Below are positions 45,031-55,659 of a stretch of DNA of 55,689 bases, one piece after another. The notes beneath the pieces are model-generated. The model was not told the origin of the DNA, searched no databases, and was given only the letters and a program-made list of their open reading frames with translations. The translations under genes were made by a program, and so were the position numbers. Within the stretch, counting starts at the first letter, position 1; each line of letters begins with the position of its first letter. The stretch is from an uncultured Caryophanales bacterium (GTDB taxonomy: Bacteria > Bacillota_I > Bacilli_A > Acholeplasmatales > Anaeroplasmataceae): assembly GCA_946407635.1 (NCBI GenBank), contig CAMJOZ010000003.1, forward strand, positions 1 to 55,689, written 5' to 3'.

Positions 45031-46527
45031 ATTTTTAAATTCCTCATAACTTATATTCAATGTTCTTATTAAAGATGGAGAAACAGATAAATTTTTAATA
45101 CCTATTTCATAAAACTTTACTGCAACATCCTTAATAGAAGCTAATTCCCCACAAACAGATAAACAAATATTCATTTTATTACAAAAATCAACTACAGATT
45201 TAATATCAATTAATAATTTAGATAAATATTTATCTATTTCAGAAATAGACATATCTCTATTAATATCATATAGCTCTTTTGTTAAATCATTTGTACCAAT
45301 TGAAATAAAATCAGCTTTAACAAATGATTCAATATTCATTAATGCACTTTTTGTTTCAAGCATCATACCTATTAATGGGATATTATATCCATTCTTTTTA
45401 GCAACTCTTAAAACCCAATCTCTTAAATATTCAAATTCAGAATTAGATGTAATCATCGGAAACATCAATCTGACATTTTTATATTTATTAGCCTTCATAA
45501 TAGCGCTAATTTGAGTTTCAAAAATTTCAGGATTTCTAATATAATTATCAATTCCTTTTTTCTTTGTATTTAAATATGAAATCTTTTTATCATCACCAAC
45601 ATCAAATGTTCTAAAACAGATAAATCTATTTTCACCTAAAGCATCTACAGCTTCATTATAAATTTGATATTGTTCTAAGAATGTATAAGGTCTATCAGAA
45701 TTCATAAAAATCATTTCAGTTCTATATAAACCTACACCATCAAATCCATAATCACAAACCTTTTGTAAATCAAAATTAGAGCTTATATTAGCTAAGAATA
45801 AATAATCATCATGAGGTATAGCTTTTTTATCAAATTTATTTCTTAATATATCAGCGACACTATATTTTTTTAATTCTTCTTCATCAGGATTAACAATAAT
45901 ATATTTTTTTCTTGTGTCAATTAAAGCTGATTTAATATCTAAATTTTCTTCATCAATAATAACAACTGGAATATCAAAGCTTCTAGCGATAATAGATGAA
46001 TGAGCAGTATATCCACCCTTATTAGTAATTACACCTAAAATATTGTCCTTATGTTGAATTAATAATGAAGGATATAATTCAGTTAAATATAATATATATT
46101 TACCAGTATTAATTAAATCAACATCATCACAGAAATTCTTTAATATTCTATCCATTACATCCTTAACATCTTGAACTCTTTCTCTTAGATAATAAGATGT
46201 AGATTTTAATAAATCATTCATGTAGCCTTCCATAACATTTTTTAAAGCAAATTTAGCTGAATGACCAATACTTATTAATTCAACTGTTCTTTTTCTTAAA
46301 TTAGGATCAGTCGCGATTAAATCCTCTGTAATTAGATATTCTTCTAAATCAGGATTTTTATTCTTAAGCTTTAATATTTCATTATGAGTTTTATTGATTG
46401 CCTTATCTAATAGCTCAATTTCTTCTACAGTAGATAATGTTTTTTCGTTAGTTTCAGTACCGCTAAATTTTAAAACATCTCCATAAACATAGCCATCAGA
46501 TAAAATATCTTTTATCAAACATTTCAT
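45022..46527 (-). CDS. Divergent PTS enzyme I-like PEP-utilising protein
   Basis: A 501-residue protein with the domain order of enzyme I: N-terminal helical region, phosphohistidine domain with GGYTAHSSIIARS (His176), and a PEP-binding barrel. Arg269, Arg306, Glu391, Asn413-Asp414, Arg424 and Cys459 match catalytic positions of EI. EI usually has about 570 residues; here the segment ENPFLGxRAIR, with another PEP-binding Arg, appears missing (only KKGIDNYIRNPEIF is found at 323-336). No ptsH gene is in the window. It could be a true but shortened EI, or a paralogue with another acceptor. It is 12 nt after the PHP gene. Confidence 0.8.
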   Translation of the reverse strand: MKCLIKDILSDGYVYGDVLKFSGTETNEKTLSTVEEIELLDKAINKTHNEILKLKNKNPDLEEYLITEDLIATDPNLRKRTVELISIGHSAKFALKNVMEGYMNDLLKSTSYYLRERVQDVKDVMDRILKNFCDDVDLINTGKYILYLTELYPSLLIQHKDNILGVITNKGGYTAHSSIIARSFDIPVVIIDEENLDIKSALIDTRKKYIIVNPDEEELKKYSVADILRNKFDKKAIPHDDYLFLANISSNFDLQKVCDYGFDGVGLYRTEMIFMNSDRPYTFLEQYQIYNEAVDALGENRFICFRTFDVGDDKKISYLNTKKKGIDNYIRNPEIFETQISAIMKANKYKNVRLMFPMITSNSEFEYLRDWVLRVAKKNGYNIPLIGMMLETKSALMNIESFVKADFISIGTNDLTKELYDINRDMSISEIDKYLSKLLIDIKSVVDFCNKMNICLSVCGELASIKDVAVKFYEIGIKNLSVSPSLIRTLNISYEEFKNNK

Positions 46528-46539
46528 ATAACATACTCC

Positions 46540-47361
46540 TTAAAAATCTAATTTTTCTAAGTATTTTATATTTAATTCTTTACAAAATTCTTTTGCTTTA
46601 AGTATCCATTCTCCACCTAATAAATTAGGATTATGAGCATCTACACCTAAAATGATTTTTAAGCCCTTATAATCTTTTGCGATATTCCAAAAATCATAAA
46701 CTGGATATCTAAAATTTTTAATGTTTTCTTTATCAGAAGAAAAATGTAATCCATTACAATTTATTTCAAGTGGTAAATCGTATTTTAAAGCAAGCTTACA
46801 TATTTTATGAGTGATTTCTATACATTTATCATCAAATGTATGATTACCATTTTTATCTTTATAATCGAAATAAAATAAATCAGGATGAGCTAGATAATCA
46901 TATAATCCTGTTTTAACTGCTTCTTCCATATTTTGATAATAATAATCTAAATTATTATAATTTAAATCCTCATATGTATCTAATACCTTACCAATATTAT
47001 CTTTAAAGAAATGAATACCTAAAATCATATAATCTAATTTATCTCTAAGATTCTTATACCAAGAATCATAGCCTCTTAAATATTCTGATTCAAGAGCCTT
47101 ATATACCTTAATATTAGGATATTTTTTTTGAGCGCTTTCAATATCCTTTAAATAAATATTAAAAGTATCCATAGTCATATTTTGACCACAATAATTATGA
47201 TCCCATTCCTCTTTAGTCATTGAATTTAAAGGAATAGGTGCATGATCAGACATACCTAATGATAGATAGCCTAATTCATATGCAGTTTTAACATAATCTT
47301 CAACTTCACCAACTGCATGATTACAATATTTCATATGTGTATGATAATTATTCTTAAGCAT
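46540..47361 (-). CDS. PHP-family phosphoesterase (HisJ-like)
   Basis: A 273-residue metal-dependent phosphoesterase. HTHMKYCNHAVGEVEDYV (about 6-23), SDHAPI and ILGIHFF supply the metal sites of the PHP fold, matching histidinol-phosphatase HisJ/HisK. No other histidine genes are in the window, so a different sugar-phosphate substrate is possible. It lies between xylA and the EI-like gene. Confidence 0.82.
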   Translation of the reverse strand: MLKNNYHTHMKYCNHAVGEVEDYVKTAYELGYLSLGMSDHAPIPLNSMTKEEWDHNYCGQNMTMDTFNIYLKDIESAQKKYPNIKVYKALESEYLRGYDSWYKNLRDKLDYMILGIHFFKDNIGKVLDTYEDLNYNNLDYYYQNMEEAVKTGLYDYLAHPDLFYFDYKDKNGNHTFDDKCIEITHKICKLALKYDLPLEINCNGLHFSSDKENIKNFRYPVYDFWNIAKDYKGLKIILGVDAHNPNLLGGEWILKAKEFCKELNIKYLEKLDF

Positions 47362-47379
47362 TCTATCACCTCTTATTAA

Positions 47380-48690
47380 TTAATTGTTATAAATATATTG
47401 GTTTAATATTGCCTCTAGCATTTCTTGTCTACCTGAAGTATTAACAATATTATCATGAGCTAAAGCATATTTTTCTAATTCTTCAAATGATGTTTTCTTA
47501 TCATCAATTGATTTACCAATTCCAGAATCATATGAAGAATATCTTTCCTTAATAAAGTTTTCTAATACTTTATCTTCATATAATTTTGAAGCTATTCTTA
47601 AACCTTTAGCAAATGTATCCATACCTGCAATATAAGCTAAAGCTAAATCATCTGCTTCAAATGATGCTCTTCTAACCTTCGCATCAAAATTTAAGCCACC
47701 ACTATGTAATCCACCATTTTTGATAACCTCATACATAGCTAACGTAGCATCATAAATATTGGTAGGGAATTGATCAGTATCCCATCCTAATAACATATCG
47801 CCTTGGTTAGCATCAATTGAACCTAAAACTCCATTGATTCTAGCCATATTTAATTCATGATTAAATGTATGACCAGCAAGTGTTGCGTGGTTAGCTTCAA
47901 TATTCATCTTAAAATCTTTTTCTAAATTATATTTTCTTAAGAAAGATAAAACAGTTTGAGTATCAAAATCATATTGATGTTTTGTTGGTTCTTTTGGTTT
48001 TGGTTCAATTAAGAATTGTCCCTTAAATCCAATCTTATTAGCATAATCCTTTGCCATCTTTAAAAAATAAGCAAAATGATTTAATTCTTTTTCAGTATCT
48101 GTATTTAAAAGAGTTTCATATCCTTCTCTTCCACCCCAGAATACATAATTTTCTCCACCAAGCTTTTTAGTTATCTCGATAGCCTTTTTTACTTGTGCGC
48201 ATGAATAAGCAAAAACATCTGCGTTACATGATGTTGAAGCACCATGGACAAATCTTTTATTACCAAATAAATTTGCAGTACCCCATAAGCACTTAATATC
48301 AGTACCTTTTAATTTTGATGCTAAATAATCAGAAACTATATCTAATCTTTCATTTGTTTCAGCTAATGTTTTACCTTCTTCAACTAAATCTCTATCATGG
48401 AAACAGAAATATTTAATGCCAAGCTTTTGCATAAATTCAATACCAGCATCAATCTTTCTTTTAGCTGTTTCAATAGGATCATCTGTAATCCAGCTTCTTT
48501 CCATAGATGGTCCACCAAATGGATCTGTTCCTAAAGCTGTTAAAGTATGCCACCAGCTTACTGCGAATCTTAAATAATCTTCCATTTTCTTTCCTAGGAT
48601 TACTTCATCTTTATTATAATCCTTAAAACTAAATGGATTTTTAGAATTTCTTCCTTCATATTTAATTTCTTTGAAATCAAAATATCCCAT
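47380..48690 (-). CDS. xylA: Xylose isomerase
   Basis: A 436-residue TIM-barrel enzyme converting xylose to xylulose. Signatures are [34 protein letters not shown] (catalytic His), [10 protein letters not shown] and [16 protein letters not shown]. Full length of the class II form. It starts 1 nt after xylB ends. Confidence 0.95.
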   Translation of the reverse strand: MGYFDFKEIKYEGRNSKNPFSFKDYNKDEVILGKKMEDYLRFAVSWWHTLTALGTDPFGGPSMERSWITDDPIETAKRKIDAGIEFMQKLGIKYFCFHDRDLVEEGKTLAETNERLDIVSDYLASKLKGTDIKCLWGTANLFGNKRFVHGASTSCNADVFAYSCAQVKKAIEITKKLGGENYVFWGGREGYETLLNTDTEKELNHFAYFLKMAKDYANKIGFKGQFLIEPKPKEPTKHQYDFDTQTVLSFLRKYNLEKDFKMNIEANHATLAGHTFNHELNMARINGVLGSIDANQGDMLLGWDTDQFPTNIYDATLAMYEVIKNGGLHSGGLNFDAKVRRASFEADDLALAYIAGMDTFAKGLRIASKLYEDKVLENFIKERYSSYDSGIGKSIDDKKTSFEELEKYALAHDNIVNTSGRQEMLEAILNQYIYNN

Positions 48691-48691
48691 A

Positions 48692-50134
48692 TTAAATCTC
48701 CTTAAATAAATCTTTATTGCTTAAATATATTTTTTTATAAATATGATATTTTTCATCATATAATTTAACTAATTTTTTATTTGGTTTAGTAACATCCTTT
48801 ATCTTAATTATCTTCTTGCATGCAGCATTGATATTTTTATATTCTTTGTTACCAACCATAGCTAATATCGCAGCGCCTAATGATGGTGCTTCATCAGATT
48901 TAATTCTTTTTACTTCTTTATTTATCATTGAAGCAATTATCGTTCTAAATAATTCTGATTTAGCTCCTCCACCAGAAATACTAACTGAATTCTTTTTTAC
49001 ATCAATCAAATTAAAACAGTCCTTTATAGAAAAGCCTATTCCTTCTAAAACACTTCTAATCATATCACCATCATTAGTAGTATTTTTTAAGCCAATGAAT
49101 ATACCTTTAGCATCATTATCTAATATAGGAGTTCTTTCACCCATTATATAAGGTAAATAATATAGTCCTGATTCAACACCATTTGAATTAGAAGCCAAAT
49201 CCATCATTTCATCATAATCTTTTTTAAATATATTATGCTTTAACCACTTTAAGCTTGTTCCACATCCATTAGTCACTCCCATAATATGATATGTTTTATA
49301 TTCACATGTTGAAAAAATTTGAACATTTTTATTTTTTTTAATTTTATCTAAAGGCGAATAAACAACACCACTTGAGCCTAAAACGATTGATAATTCATCA
49401 GAATTGACAACACCAGACCCAACCGCACCTGCTGCTTGATCTCCAGCTCCACCAACTAAATTAATATTTAAATCAAATTCTTTTTTAAGATTACCTCTTA
49501 TATCAGTTGATTTAATTAATTTTGGAAATAAATTTATATCAATATCAAGCTTATCTAATAATTCTTTTGAATATTCTAGCTTTTCAATATCTAATATTCC
49601 CATTCCGGAAGCATCAGAATATTCAGTATAAAAAGTATTAGTTAGCATATAAGATAAATAATCTTTTGGTAATAACACCTTTTTTATTTTCTTATAAATA
49701 TTAGGTTCATTCTTTTTAACCCATAATAATTTAGTAATAGTAAAAGCTGAAACTGGAATATTACCAGTTATATTCATAATATAATCATCACCTAATGTAT
49801 TAGATAAATATTCAGTTTCATTTTTAGTTCTATTATCACACCAGATAATCGCATTTCTTAACACATTATCATTTTCGTCTAATAACACTAATCCATGCAT
49901 CTGACCGGAAATACCCATTGATTTAATATCTTTTTTTATATCAAGCTTCTTTATTTCTTCTATTATTTCTAAAGTTTTACTAAGCCAAATATTTGGATCT
50001 TCTTCAGCCTCATTTGGATTATTTGAAATAATATCATATTCTCTATAAAATGAATTTATTTCATTTCCATACTTATCGAATATAACTGCCTTAACTCCTG
50101 AAGTTCCTAAATCTAAACCAATATAATAATTCAA
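48692..50134 (-). CDS. xylB: Xylulokinase
   Basis: A 480-residue FGGY kinase phosphorylating xylulose. [16 protein letters not shown] at the start, [11 protein letters not shown], and the ATP site around [16 protein letters not shown] and [12 protein letters not shown] match XylB. Together with xylA it feeds the pentose phosphate pathway, where RpiB also works. No xylose transporter or XylR is visible nearby. Confidence 0.94.
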   Translation of the reverse strand: MNYYIGLDLGTSGVKAVIFDKYGNEINSFYREYDIISNNPNEAEEDPNIWLSKTLEIIEEIKKLDIKKDIKSMGISGQMHGLVLLDENDNVLRNAIIWCDNRTKNETEYLSNTLGDDYIMNITGNIPVSAFTITKLLWVKKNEPNIYKKIKKVLLPKDYLSYMLTNTFYTEYSDASGMGILDIEKLEYSKELLDKLDIDINLFPKLIKSTDIRGNLKKEFDLNINLVGGAGDQAAGAVGSGVVNSDELSIVLGSSGVVYSPLDKIKKNKNVQIFSTCEYKTYHIMGVTNGCGTSLKWLKHNIFKKDYDEMMDLASNSNGVESGLYYLPYIMGERTPILDNDAKGIFIGLKNTTNDGDMIRSVLEGIGFSIKDCFNLIDVKKNSVSISGGGAKSELFRTIIASMINKEVKRIKSDEAPSLGAAILAMVGNKEYKNINAACKKIIKIKDVTKPNKKLVKLYDEKYHIYKKIYLSNKDLFKEI

Positions 50135-50151
50135 AATAACACATCCTTAAA

Positions 50152-50985
50152 TTATTTGATATCTTTTTTATTAATTATTAAAAGCCCAAAAAATATATTT
50201 AATGAAGCATAAATTAAAGTTGGAATAGTCATCCATAATAAATCAGACAAATAAAATTTATCTAAAGCTGATATTTCATTAATATAATAAATAGGATTAA
50301 TTTTGCTCATAAATGTAAAGAAATTAAATGATACAAAACCATTTATATCAATAAAAAATTCACTAATAGCAAAACAAGTTACACCTAATAATTCTAAAGT
50401 TAATATAACAACAATATAAATAGCTATTGTTGAAGCATTACCTTTTAATGATATTCTTGTAAATAAAACAAATGAAATGATAAATGCATATAAAATAAGA
50501 TAAACAAATAACATTAAAAATATAAATCCAATATATTGACCAACATCTATATTATTAGCAAATGGATTAAAAAATGCTAAAGAAAATAATAATGTTAATA
50601 TAGCATATCCAAACATAATAACAACCATAGATATAAATGCTGTTAATAAATAAGATAAATATATTTTAGTTCTAGAATATCCTAAAATAATTTTATTTCT
50701 AATTGTTCCAAAATTTATATCTTTAGCAATCAATATAATTAAAAATATTGGTGCTAATATTCCAACAGCCCCATTTATACTAAATGATTCTAAAAATAAA
50801 TCAAAAGCGGCAGCTTGTTCTCTAACATTTATCTTATTTTCAGGATTTAACTGATTATATATAAATCCAGGTAAAGCGCTAATTAATGGTCTAGCAAAAG
50901 CTAAAGAAACAGTTATTGCGATAATAACAATGATAGTCTTATCCTTAATAATTCTTAAGAGATCATTTTTAAGTAAATTAAGCAT
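50152..50985 (-). CDS. ABC-2 type permease
   Basis: A 277-residue membrane protein with six transmembrane segments (about 15-35, 72-92, 103-130, 147-170, 183-205, 250-270), shaped like ABC-2 export permeases. It overlaps the ATPase gene by 8 nt and is 17 nt before xylB. Exported substrate is unknown. Confidence 0.82.
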   Translation of the reverse strand: MLNLLKNDLLRIIKDKTIIVIIAITVSLAFARPLISALPGFIYNQLNPENKINVREQAAAFDLFLESFSINGAVGILAPIFLIILIAKDINFGTIRNKIILGYSRTKIYLSYLLTAFISMVVIMFGYAILTLLFSLAFFNPFANNIDVGQYIGFIFLMLFVYLILYAFIISFVLFTRISLKGNASTIAIYIVVILTLELLGVTCFAISEFFIDINGFVSFNFFTFMSKINPIYYINEISALDKFYLSDLLWMTIPTLIYASLNIFFGLLIINKKDIK

Positions 50986-51913
50986 TATAATGACCTCCCT
51001 TTATTAAATTCATATAATAATCTTCAATATTTTCTTCTTGTTGATTAATATTAGTAATACAAATATTTTCTTTTTGTAACAATGAAATGATTGTATTTAA
51101 ATCATAATTACCACTTATTTCAATTGAATCATTTTTAATTAAAATTTGATAATCATTTTTTAACAATTCATAAGACTTAGAAATATCATTTACCTTTAAT
51201 ATTAATTTAGGTGTTACAGCTTCTTTTACTTCTTCATTTGATATTTCTTTTATCATTTGACCTTTTGATATAATTCCATATCTTGTTGCGATCATTGATA
51301 ATTCAGATAATATATGTGAAGAAATTATAATTGTAATTCCTCTTTCATTTAAATCTAAAAGTAAATTTCTTAAGCTAACAATTCCTTCTGGATCTAATCC
51401 GTTCATTGGTTCATCTAAAATCAATAATTTAGGATTAGATAAAAGACTCATACCTATTCCTAATCTTTGTCTCATACCTAATGAAAAATTATTAGCCACC
51501 TTTTTAGATTCAATAACATCATTTAAGCCAACGATTCTTAATACTTCCTTAAATTTCTCATCATCTTTAATATTAAGTAAAACACCCATTTGTCTCATAT
51601 TATCTAAGGCACTCATATTTAGATAAACAGATGGAGCTTCTACTATTGCTCCCATAGATTTTCTTACATCAAATATTCTGCTATCTTTTGAATCAACTCC
51701 AAATAAAGAATAAGATCCTGAATTAGGCTTAATCAATCCAGTAATAATTCTAATAATTGTAGTTTTACCGCTACCATTTTCCCCAATTAAACCATAAATA
51801 TCTTTTTCATAAACATTCATAGATAAATTAGATAAAACAAAATTTCGATTATATATTTTACAAATATTATCTAATTTCAAAGCTGAATTATTAATTATAT
51901 CCTTATTCTCCAT
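50978..51913 (-). CDS. ABC transporter ATP-binding protein (ABC-2 partner)
   Basis: A 311-residue ATPase with Walker A GENGSGKTT, signature FSLGMRQR, Walker B LLILDEPMNGLDP and switch His in ISSHILSE. LGMRQRLGIGMSLL is common in bacitracin/lantibiotic or multidrug-type exporters. Residues after about 220 form a small accessory domain. The start at 51913 has GAGG before it. Confidence 0.9.
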   Translation of the reverse strand: MENKDIINNSALKLDNICKIYNRNFVLSNLSMNVYEKDIYGLIGENGSGKTTIIRIITGLIKPNSGSYSLFGVDSKDSRIFDVRKSMGAIVEAPSVYLNMSALDNMRQMGVLLNIKDDEKFKEVLRIVGLNDVIESKKVANNFSLGMRQRLGIGMSLLSNPKLLILDEPMNGLDPEGIVSLRNLLLDLNERGITIIISSHILSELSMIATRYGIISKGQMIKEISNEEVKEAVTPKLILKVNDISKSYELLKNDYQILIKNDSIEISGNYDLNTIISLLQKENICITNINQQEENIEDYYMNLIKGGHYNA

Positions 51914-52184
51914 CTTTAACCTCAATTACTTCTTCAGCTTCTTTATTAATTTCTTCTTGAGATTCTTCTTTAACATTTTCTTTAGAATCCTTATTAATTA
52001 TACTTTTTAAATAAAAATATCCAATTAAAGCTCCTAATCCTAAAATTAAAATAGCTGTAATCAAATCAACATACCATAAATGCCACATTGATTCAAACCA
52101 TACAATGTAAACTGCCATAGCTACACCAGTATAGCCTATAACTAATAATAAATCTTTGTAATATTTTTTAATAAATTCCTTCAT
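51903..52184 (-). CDS. Small two-helix membrane protein of the ABC-2 unit
   Basis: A 93-residue protein with two transmembrane helices (about 11-30 and 38-61) and an acidic C-terminal tail of about 30 residues rich in Glu and Lys. I recognise no family. It overlaps the ATPase gene by 11 nt and is the first gene of the unit. Confidence 0.78.
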   Translation of the reverse strand: MKEFIKKYYKDLLLVIGYTGVAMAVYIVWFESMWHLWYVDLITAILILGLGALIGYFYLKSIINKDSKENVKEESQEEINKEAEEVIEVKDGE

Positions 52185-52248
52185 AATTAAAACCTCACAA
52201 ACACTATGTTTATCATATCATATTTTTAATTATATTAAAATATAATTA

Positions 52249-52277
52249 TTGTTAAAACCATAAAGAAATGTTAAAAT
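52249..52277 (+). promoter_or_regulatory. Promoter of the plus-strand membrane protein-HIT unit
   Basis: TTGTTA (52249-52254), 17 bp and TAAAAT (52272-52277), then AGGAG and the ATG at 52299. The divergent ABC-2 unit starts from the same 114-nt gap, but no good minus-strand promoter stands out there. Confidence 0.65.
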
Positions 52278-52298
52278 AATAGCTAGGAGTGTGATGAT

Positions 52299-53477
52299 AT
52301 GGAACGAGCTTTACCAACAATAAAAACATATAAACCTTTTCTATCATCAACTACATTAAGAATTATAGGTTATTTGATATTTGGATTATCTCAGGTTTAT
52401 ATAGCTGCTATAGTTTTCACACTAATCGCAACAATAGATTTACCAGCTATTGTTGAATCAGGAAGTATAGATTCAATTGTTAGTACATTTACTTCAGAAT
52501 TATCTCTTATTCAGAATGCTAAACAAATTAAAACTATAATGGCAATTGGTAAGGTAGCTCAGGTATTCTTATTAACAGGATTATTTGCAAGATTAGAATC
52601 TAAAGAAGCTGATATGAAAAAGACGGTAATATGGTTTGGATTCATATCATTTATTGCTTACTTATTAGAACTAATAATATTTAGAACATTAGTATCTTTC
52701 TTTATAAATTTTATTATAGAGTCGGCAGACTTTTCACCATTAGTACTTTATTACATTAATACAGCTATAGATACTGCATCTCAATCAATTATATCAGTAT
52801 ATTTATCAATCAACATTTATATCGACATGTTTTTAGCTGCGTTATTCTACTTCTTCATTCACTATATTCCTAAAAAAGGATATTATAAAAATCATATAAT
52901 TCAATTTAGATTATTTGCGATATTACCAGTAATATATGTAATAGTTTCAATGGTATTACATGGTATAGCAAAAAATGGTTATACAGATAAATCATTACCT
53001 ATATTTATCGGAGCTGCATTATCATTTAAAGCTTATGGAGCTTTAATATTATTTGTTGTAATGACATTATTTGTAAAATATCGAGAAAAAATATTTAATT
53101 TCTTCAATAAAAAGAAAAATATAAATTATTCAGATTATAAAGATTCAAATAGATCAGCATTTGATTTTTCAGTTGTAATAGCGGTAACAATAACATTAAT
53201 ATCATTAATTGATTACATAATAATGTTATATATTCCAACATCCAAAGGATACGGTTTTGGATCATGTATCTATATGTTTGTCGCAGCAATACCATTCTTA
53301 TTGTTTAATTATAAATTAAAAGCTAGATTTAAAATATTAAATATATTATTCGCATTATATTATATGATATTATTCTTATTATTATTAATCTTATATGGAG
53401 CAGCAATAATATTATTAATATTGGATTTAAGAACAATTTCAGAAGTAATAAATGCACTTTTAGCAATGATGATGTAG
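52299..53477 (+). CDS. Multi-pass membrane protein of unknown function
   Basis: A 392-residue protein with about nine or ten hydrophobic helices (for example near 22-45, 76-94, 105-128, 140-160, 175-195, 205-225, 240-262, 292-315, 325-342, 350-380). I recognise no family. AGGAG precedes the ATG. It is followed 12 nt later by a HIT-protein gene, with which it is probably co-transcribed. Confidence 0.8.
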   Translation: MERALPTIKTYKPFLSSTTLRIIGYLIFGLSQVYIAAIVFTLIATIDLPAIVESGSIDSIVSTFTSELSLIQNAKQIKTIMAIGKVAQVFLLTGLFARLESKEADMKKTVIWFGFISFIAYLLELIIFRTLVSFFINFIIESADFSPLVLYYINTAIDTASQSIISVYLSINIYIDMFLAALFYFFIHYIPKKGYYKNHIIQFRLFAILPVIYVIVSMVLHGIAKNGYTDKSLPIFIGAALSFKAYGALILFVVMTLFVKYREKIFNFFNKKKNINYSDYKDSNRSAFDFSVVIAVTITLISLIDYIIMLYIPTSKGYGFGSCIYMFVAAIPFLLFNYKLKARFKILNILFALYYMILFLLLLILYGAAIILLILDLRTISEVINALLAMMM

Positions 53478-53489
53478 GAGGATTTAATT

Positions 53490-53885
53490 ATGTGTGTATT
53501 TTGTAAAATTGTAGATGGTGCAATTCCATCAAAAAAAGTTTATGAGGATGAAAATATATTAGCTATCTTAGACATTAGTCAAGCAACAGTAGGTCATACA
53601 TTAGTAATTCCTAAAAAACATTTTGATAATTTGTTAGATATTGATAATGAAACTTATCAATATGTAATGATAGGAGCGAAAAGAGTTGCTAAAATCTTAA
53701 ATGATAAGCTAAATCCTGAAGGATTTAATATTATCAATAATTGTGGTGAGGTTGCAGGACAATCTGTAATGCATTTCCATGTACATGTATTACCAAGATA
53801 TAAAAATGATGATTTAAAAATTATTAATGTAGATCATTCTAAAGATGTAGATCTTAATAGTTTATTAGACAAAATTAATAAATAA
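53490..53885 (+). CDS. HIT-family nucleotide hydrolase/transferase
   Basis: A 131-residue HIT protein. CVFCKIVDGAIPS with a CxxC pair at the start and the histidine triad HFHVHVLPR (about 97-105) are typical of the HinT/HIT-like family, which acts on nucleotide phosphoramidates or dinucleotides. AGGAGG precedes the ATG. Transcription probably ends at the hairpin in the left end of the IS1182 element. Confidence 0.93.
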   Translation: MCVFCKIVDGAIPSKKVYEDENILAILDISQATVGHTLVIPKKHFDNLLDIDNETYQYVMIGAKRVAKILNDKLNPEGFNIINNCGEVAGQSVMHFHVHVLPRYKNDDLKIINVDHSKDVDLNSLLDKINK

Positions 53886-53889
53886 AAAG

Positions 53890-53933
53890 AAGGGGCTGTT
53901 AAGAAACTAAATTAGTTTCTGGCAGCCTTTTTT
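53890..53933. repeat. Left inverted repeat of IS1182 element, also a terminator hairpin
   Basis: GGCTG (53894-53898), AGAAACTAA and its mirror TTAGTTTCT, and CAGCC (53923-53927) form a long interrupted stem followed by six T (53928-53933). It reads as a rho-independent terminator for transcription entering from the HIT gene. Confidence 0.82.
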
Positions 53934-53985
53934 CTATCATTTATCACCTTTTTGATACAATTTAGGTATCTGGAGGTGTTTTTTT

Positions 53986-55659
53986 ATGCCGTACTTCACT
54001 CTATTTCATGATCAATTATTCCCTACCGCTGAATTATCGAAGGGGGAAAGGGAAAAAATCGATAATTATCTAAGAATTCTTGAAGAGTCAGGAGTGGGAC
54101 AAATTATATATGATGAGATTAATAATGATACTGATAAAGGAGTTGGAGGCAGAACACCATATAACCCATATAGATTGTTCGCTGCTATAGTATATGCTTT
54201 TTCAAAACATTCTGGTAGTTTAAGAAAAATTGAGGAGAGTATTAAATTTGATTTAAGATTCATTTATATTTTAGACCAAAATACTCCATCATATGTTACG
54301 ATTTCTAAGTTTCTTAACAACGTAGTTGTTAAGCATTATGATTCAATTTTCTCTGCGATTACTAAAACCATCATGAATAAGTTTAATTTGTGTTATGATG
54401 ATTGTTTTATTGATGGCACTAAAATAGAAGCTAATGCTAATAAGTATAAATTCGTTTATAAACCAACTGCTTTTAAAAATAGTTTATTTGTTAAAATTAA
54501 AGACTTGGTTTCTCAATATTTTGATATATCAGAAAATAAAAGTTCATTCATTTCTAAAGAAGTTGCTAATTATGTTTCACAGCTTCTAACACTGTTAAGA
54601 AAACAAAATATAGATATTGATAACATTAAAACAGGGCGAGGCATTAGAAACCCAAAAATTGTTACTGACTATCTACTACTATCAACTTATCTTATAAAAC
54701 TCCTTGATTACGAAGAAAAGGAGAAAATATGTGGGCCTAATAGAAACTCCTATTATAAGACTGATCATGATGCTACTGCGATGTGTTTAAAGGAAGATTA
54801 TTATTCGGGGCTTGGTAGTAATACTCATGCGGCTTATAATCTACAAATTATTGTTTCTAAAGGCATAATACTATGTTTTTTCGTGTCTCAAGATAGAAAC
54901 GACCAATTCACTTTGATTCCATCACTGGAAAAATTTAAAGAAATGTACACATTTTATCCTAAACGTCTATGCGCTGATGCTGGATATGGTTCATTAAAAA
55001 ATTATCAATTTGTTAACAGTAATAAAATAGAAAATTACATTAAGTTTGCCGATTGGTCTAGAGTGGTTTCGGGTGATATTTATGATTTGTTTTATTTCGA
55101 TGATGATGGTAATTTGTTTTGTTTAAACAATAAACAAGCTACTAAAACTAGGGTTTTTAAAGAGAGAAAAGCTCATAAAGGTTCGTTCCTTTATGTTGTT
55201 GAATCTTGCTCATATTGCAGACTAAAGAAATACTGTCAGGCAAAATTAAAGGAGATTAAAAATTATAGAATATTTGATGTAAATTACGATTTAAACATAA
55301 TTAAAAAAGATGTAACTAAGAATTTACTTTCGCCCAAAGGAATAGAAATGAGGGTTAATCGTTCTTCACAAGTTGAAGGTGCCTTTGGCGTAATTAAACA
55401 AGACATGGATTACGAAAGAGCCAGAAGACGTGGGATGGAGAATGTTTCATTAGAATTTATGTTAACATGTCTTGGATATAATATTAGAAAACTTTTTACA
55501 CTTCTAGAAGGAAAAGCTAAAACAGATTATTGGATTGCACCACCAGATTTAAAAGCTGAAACAATACCAGATATAGACTATGAAAAGATTTTAAAAAAGA
55601 AAAATAAAGGAGTGAATGAATCACTCCGTAGGTCCTATAAACATAAGAAAAGAGGCTGA
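53986..55659 (+). CDS. IS1182-family DDE transposase
   Basis: A 557-residue transposase. The N-terminal domain (about 1-130) includes GRTPYNPYRLFAAIVYAFSK; the DDE core has Asp143 in FIDGTKIEANANK, an Asp in CADAGYGSLKNY and a Glu in SSQVEGAFGVIKQD; a Cys-rich insert (CSYCRLKKYCQAKLKE) lies before the last acidic residue. These match IS1182 (IS4-like superfamily). GGAGGTG precedes the start. The frame is intact, so the element may be active. The stop codon touches the right inverted repeat. Confidence 0.93.
   Translation: MPYFTLFHDQLFPTAELSKGEREKIDNYLRILEESGVGQIIYDEINNDTDKGVGGRTPYNPYRLFAAIVYAFSKHSGSLRKIEESIKFDLRFIYILDQNTPSYVTISKFLNNVVVKHYDSIFSAITKTIMNKFNLCYDDCFIDGTKIEANANKYKFVYKPTAFKNSLFVKIKDLVSQYFDISENKSSFISKEVANYVSQLLTLLRKQNIDIDNIKTGRGIRNPKIVTDYLLLSTYLIKLLDYEEKEKICGPNRNSYYKTDHDATAMCLKEDYYSGLGSNTHAAYNLQIIVSKGIILCFFVSQDRNDQFTLIPSLEKFKEMYTFYPKRLCADAGYGSLKNYQFVNSNKIENYIKFADWSRVVSGDIYDLFYFDDDGNLFCLNNKQATKTRVFKERKAHKGSFLYVVESCSYCRLKKYCQAKLKEIKNYRIFDVNYDLNIIKKDVTKNLLSPKGIEMRVNRSSQVEGAFGVIKQDMDYERARRRGMENVSLEFMLTCLGYNIRKLFTLLEGKAKTDYWIAPPDLKAETIPDIDYEKILKKKNKGVNESLRRSYKHKKRG

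Noticed and set aside
53104-53295. 63-codon minus-strand frame inside the membrane protein
   Set aside because: Leu-rich antisense shadow of a hydrophobic gene without start signals.
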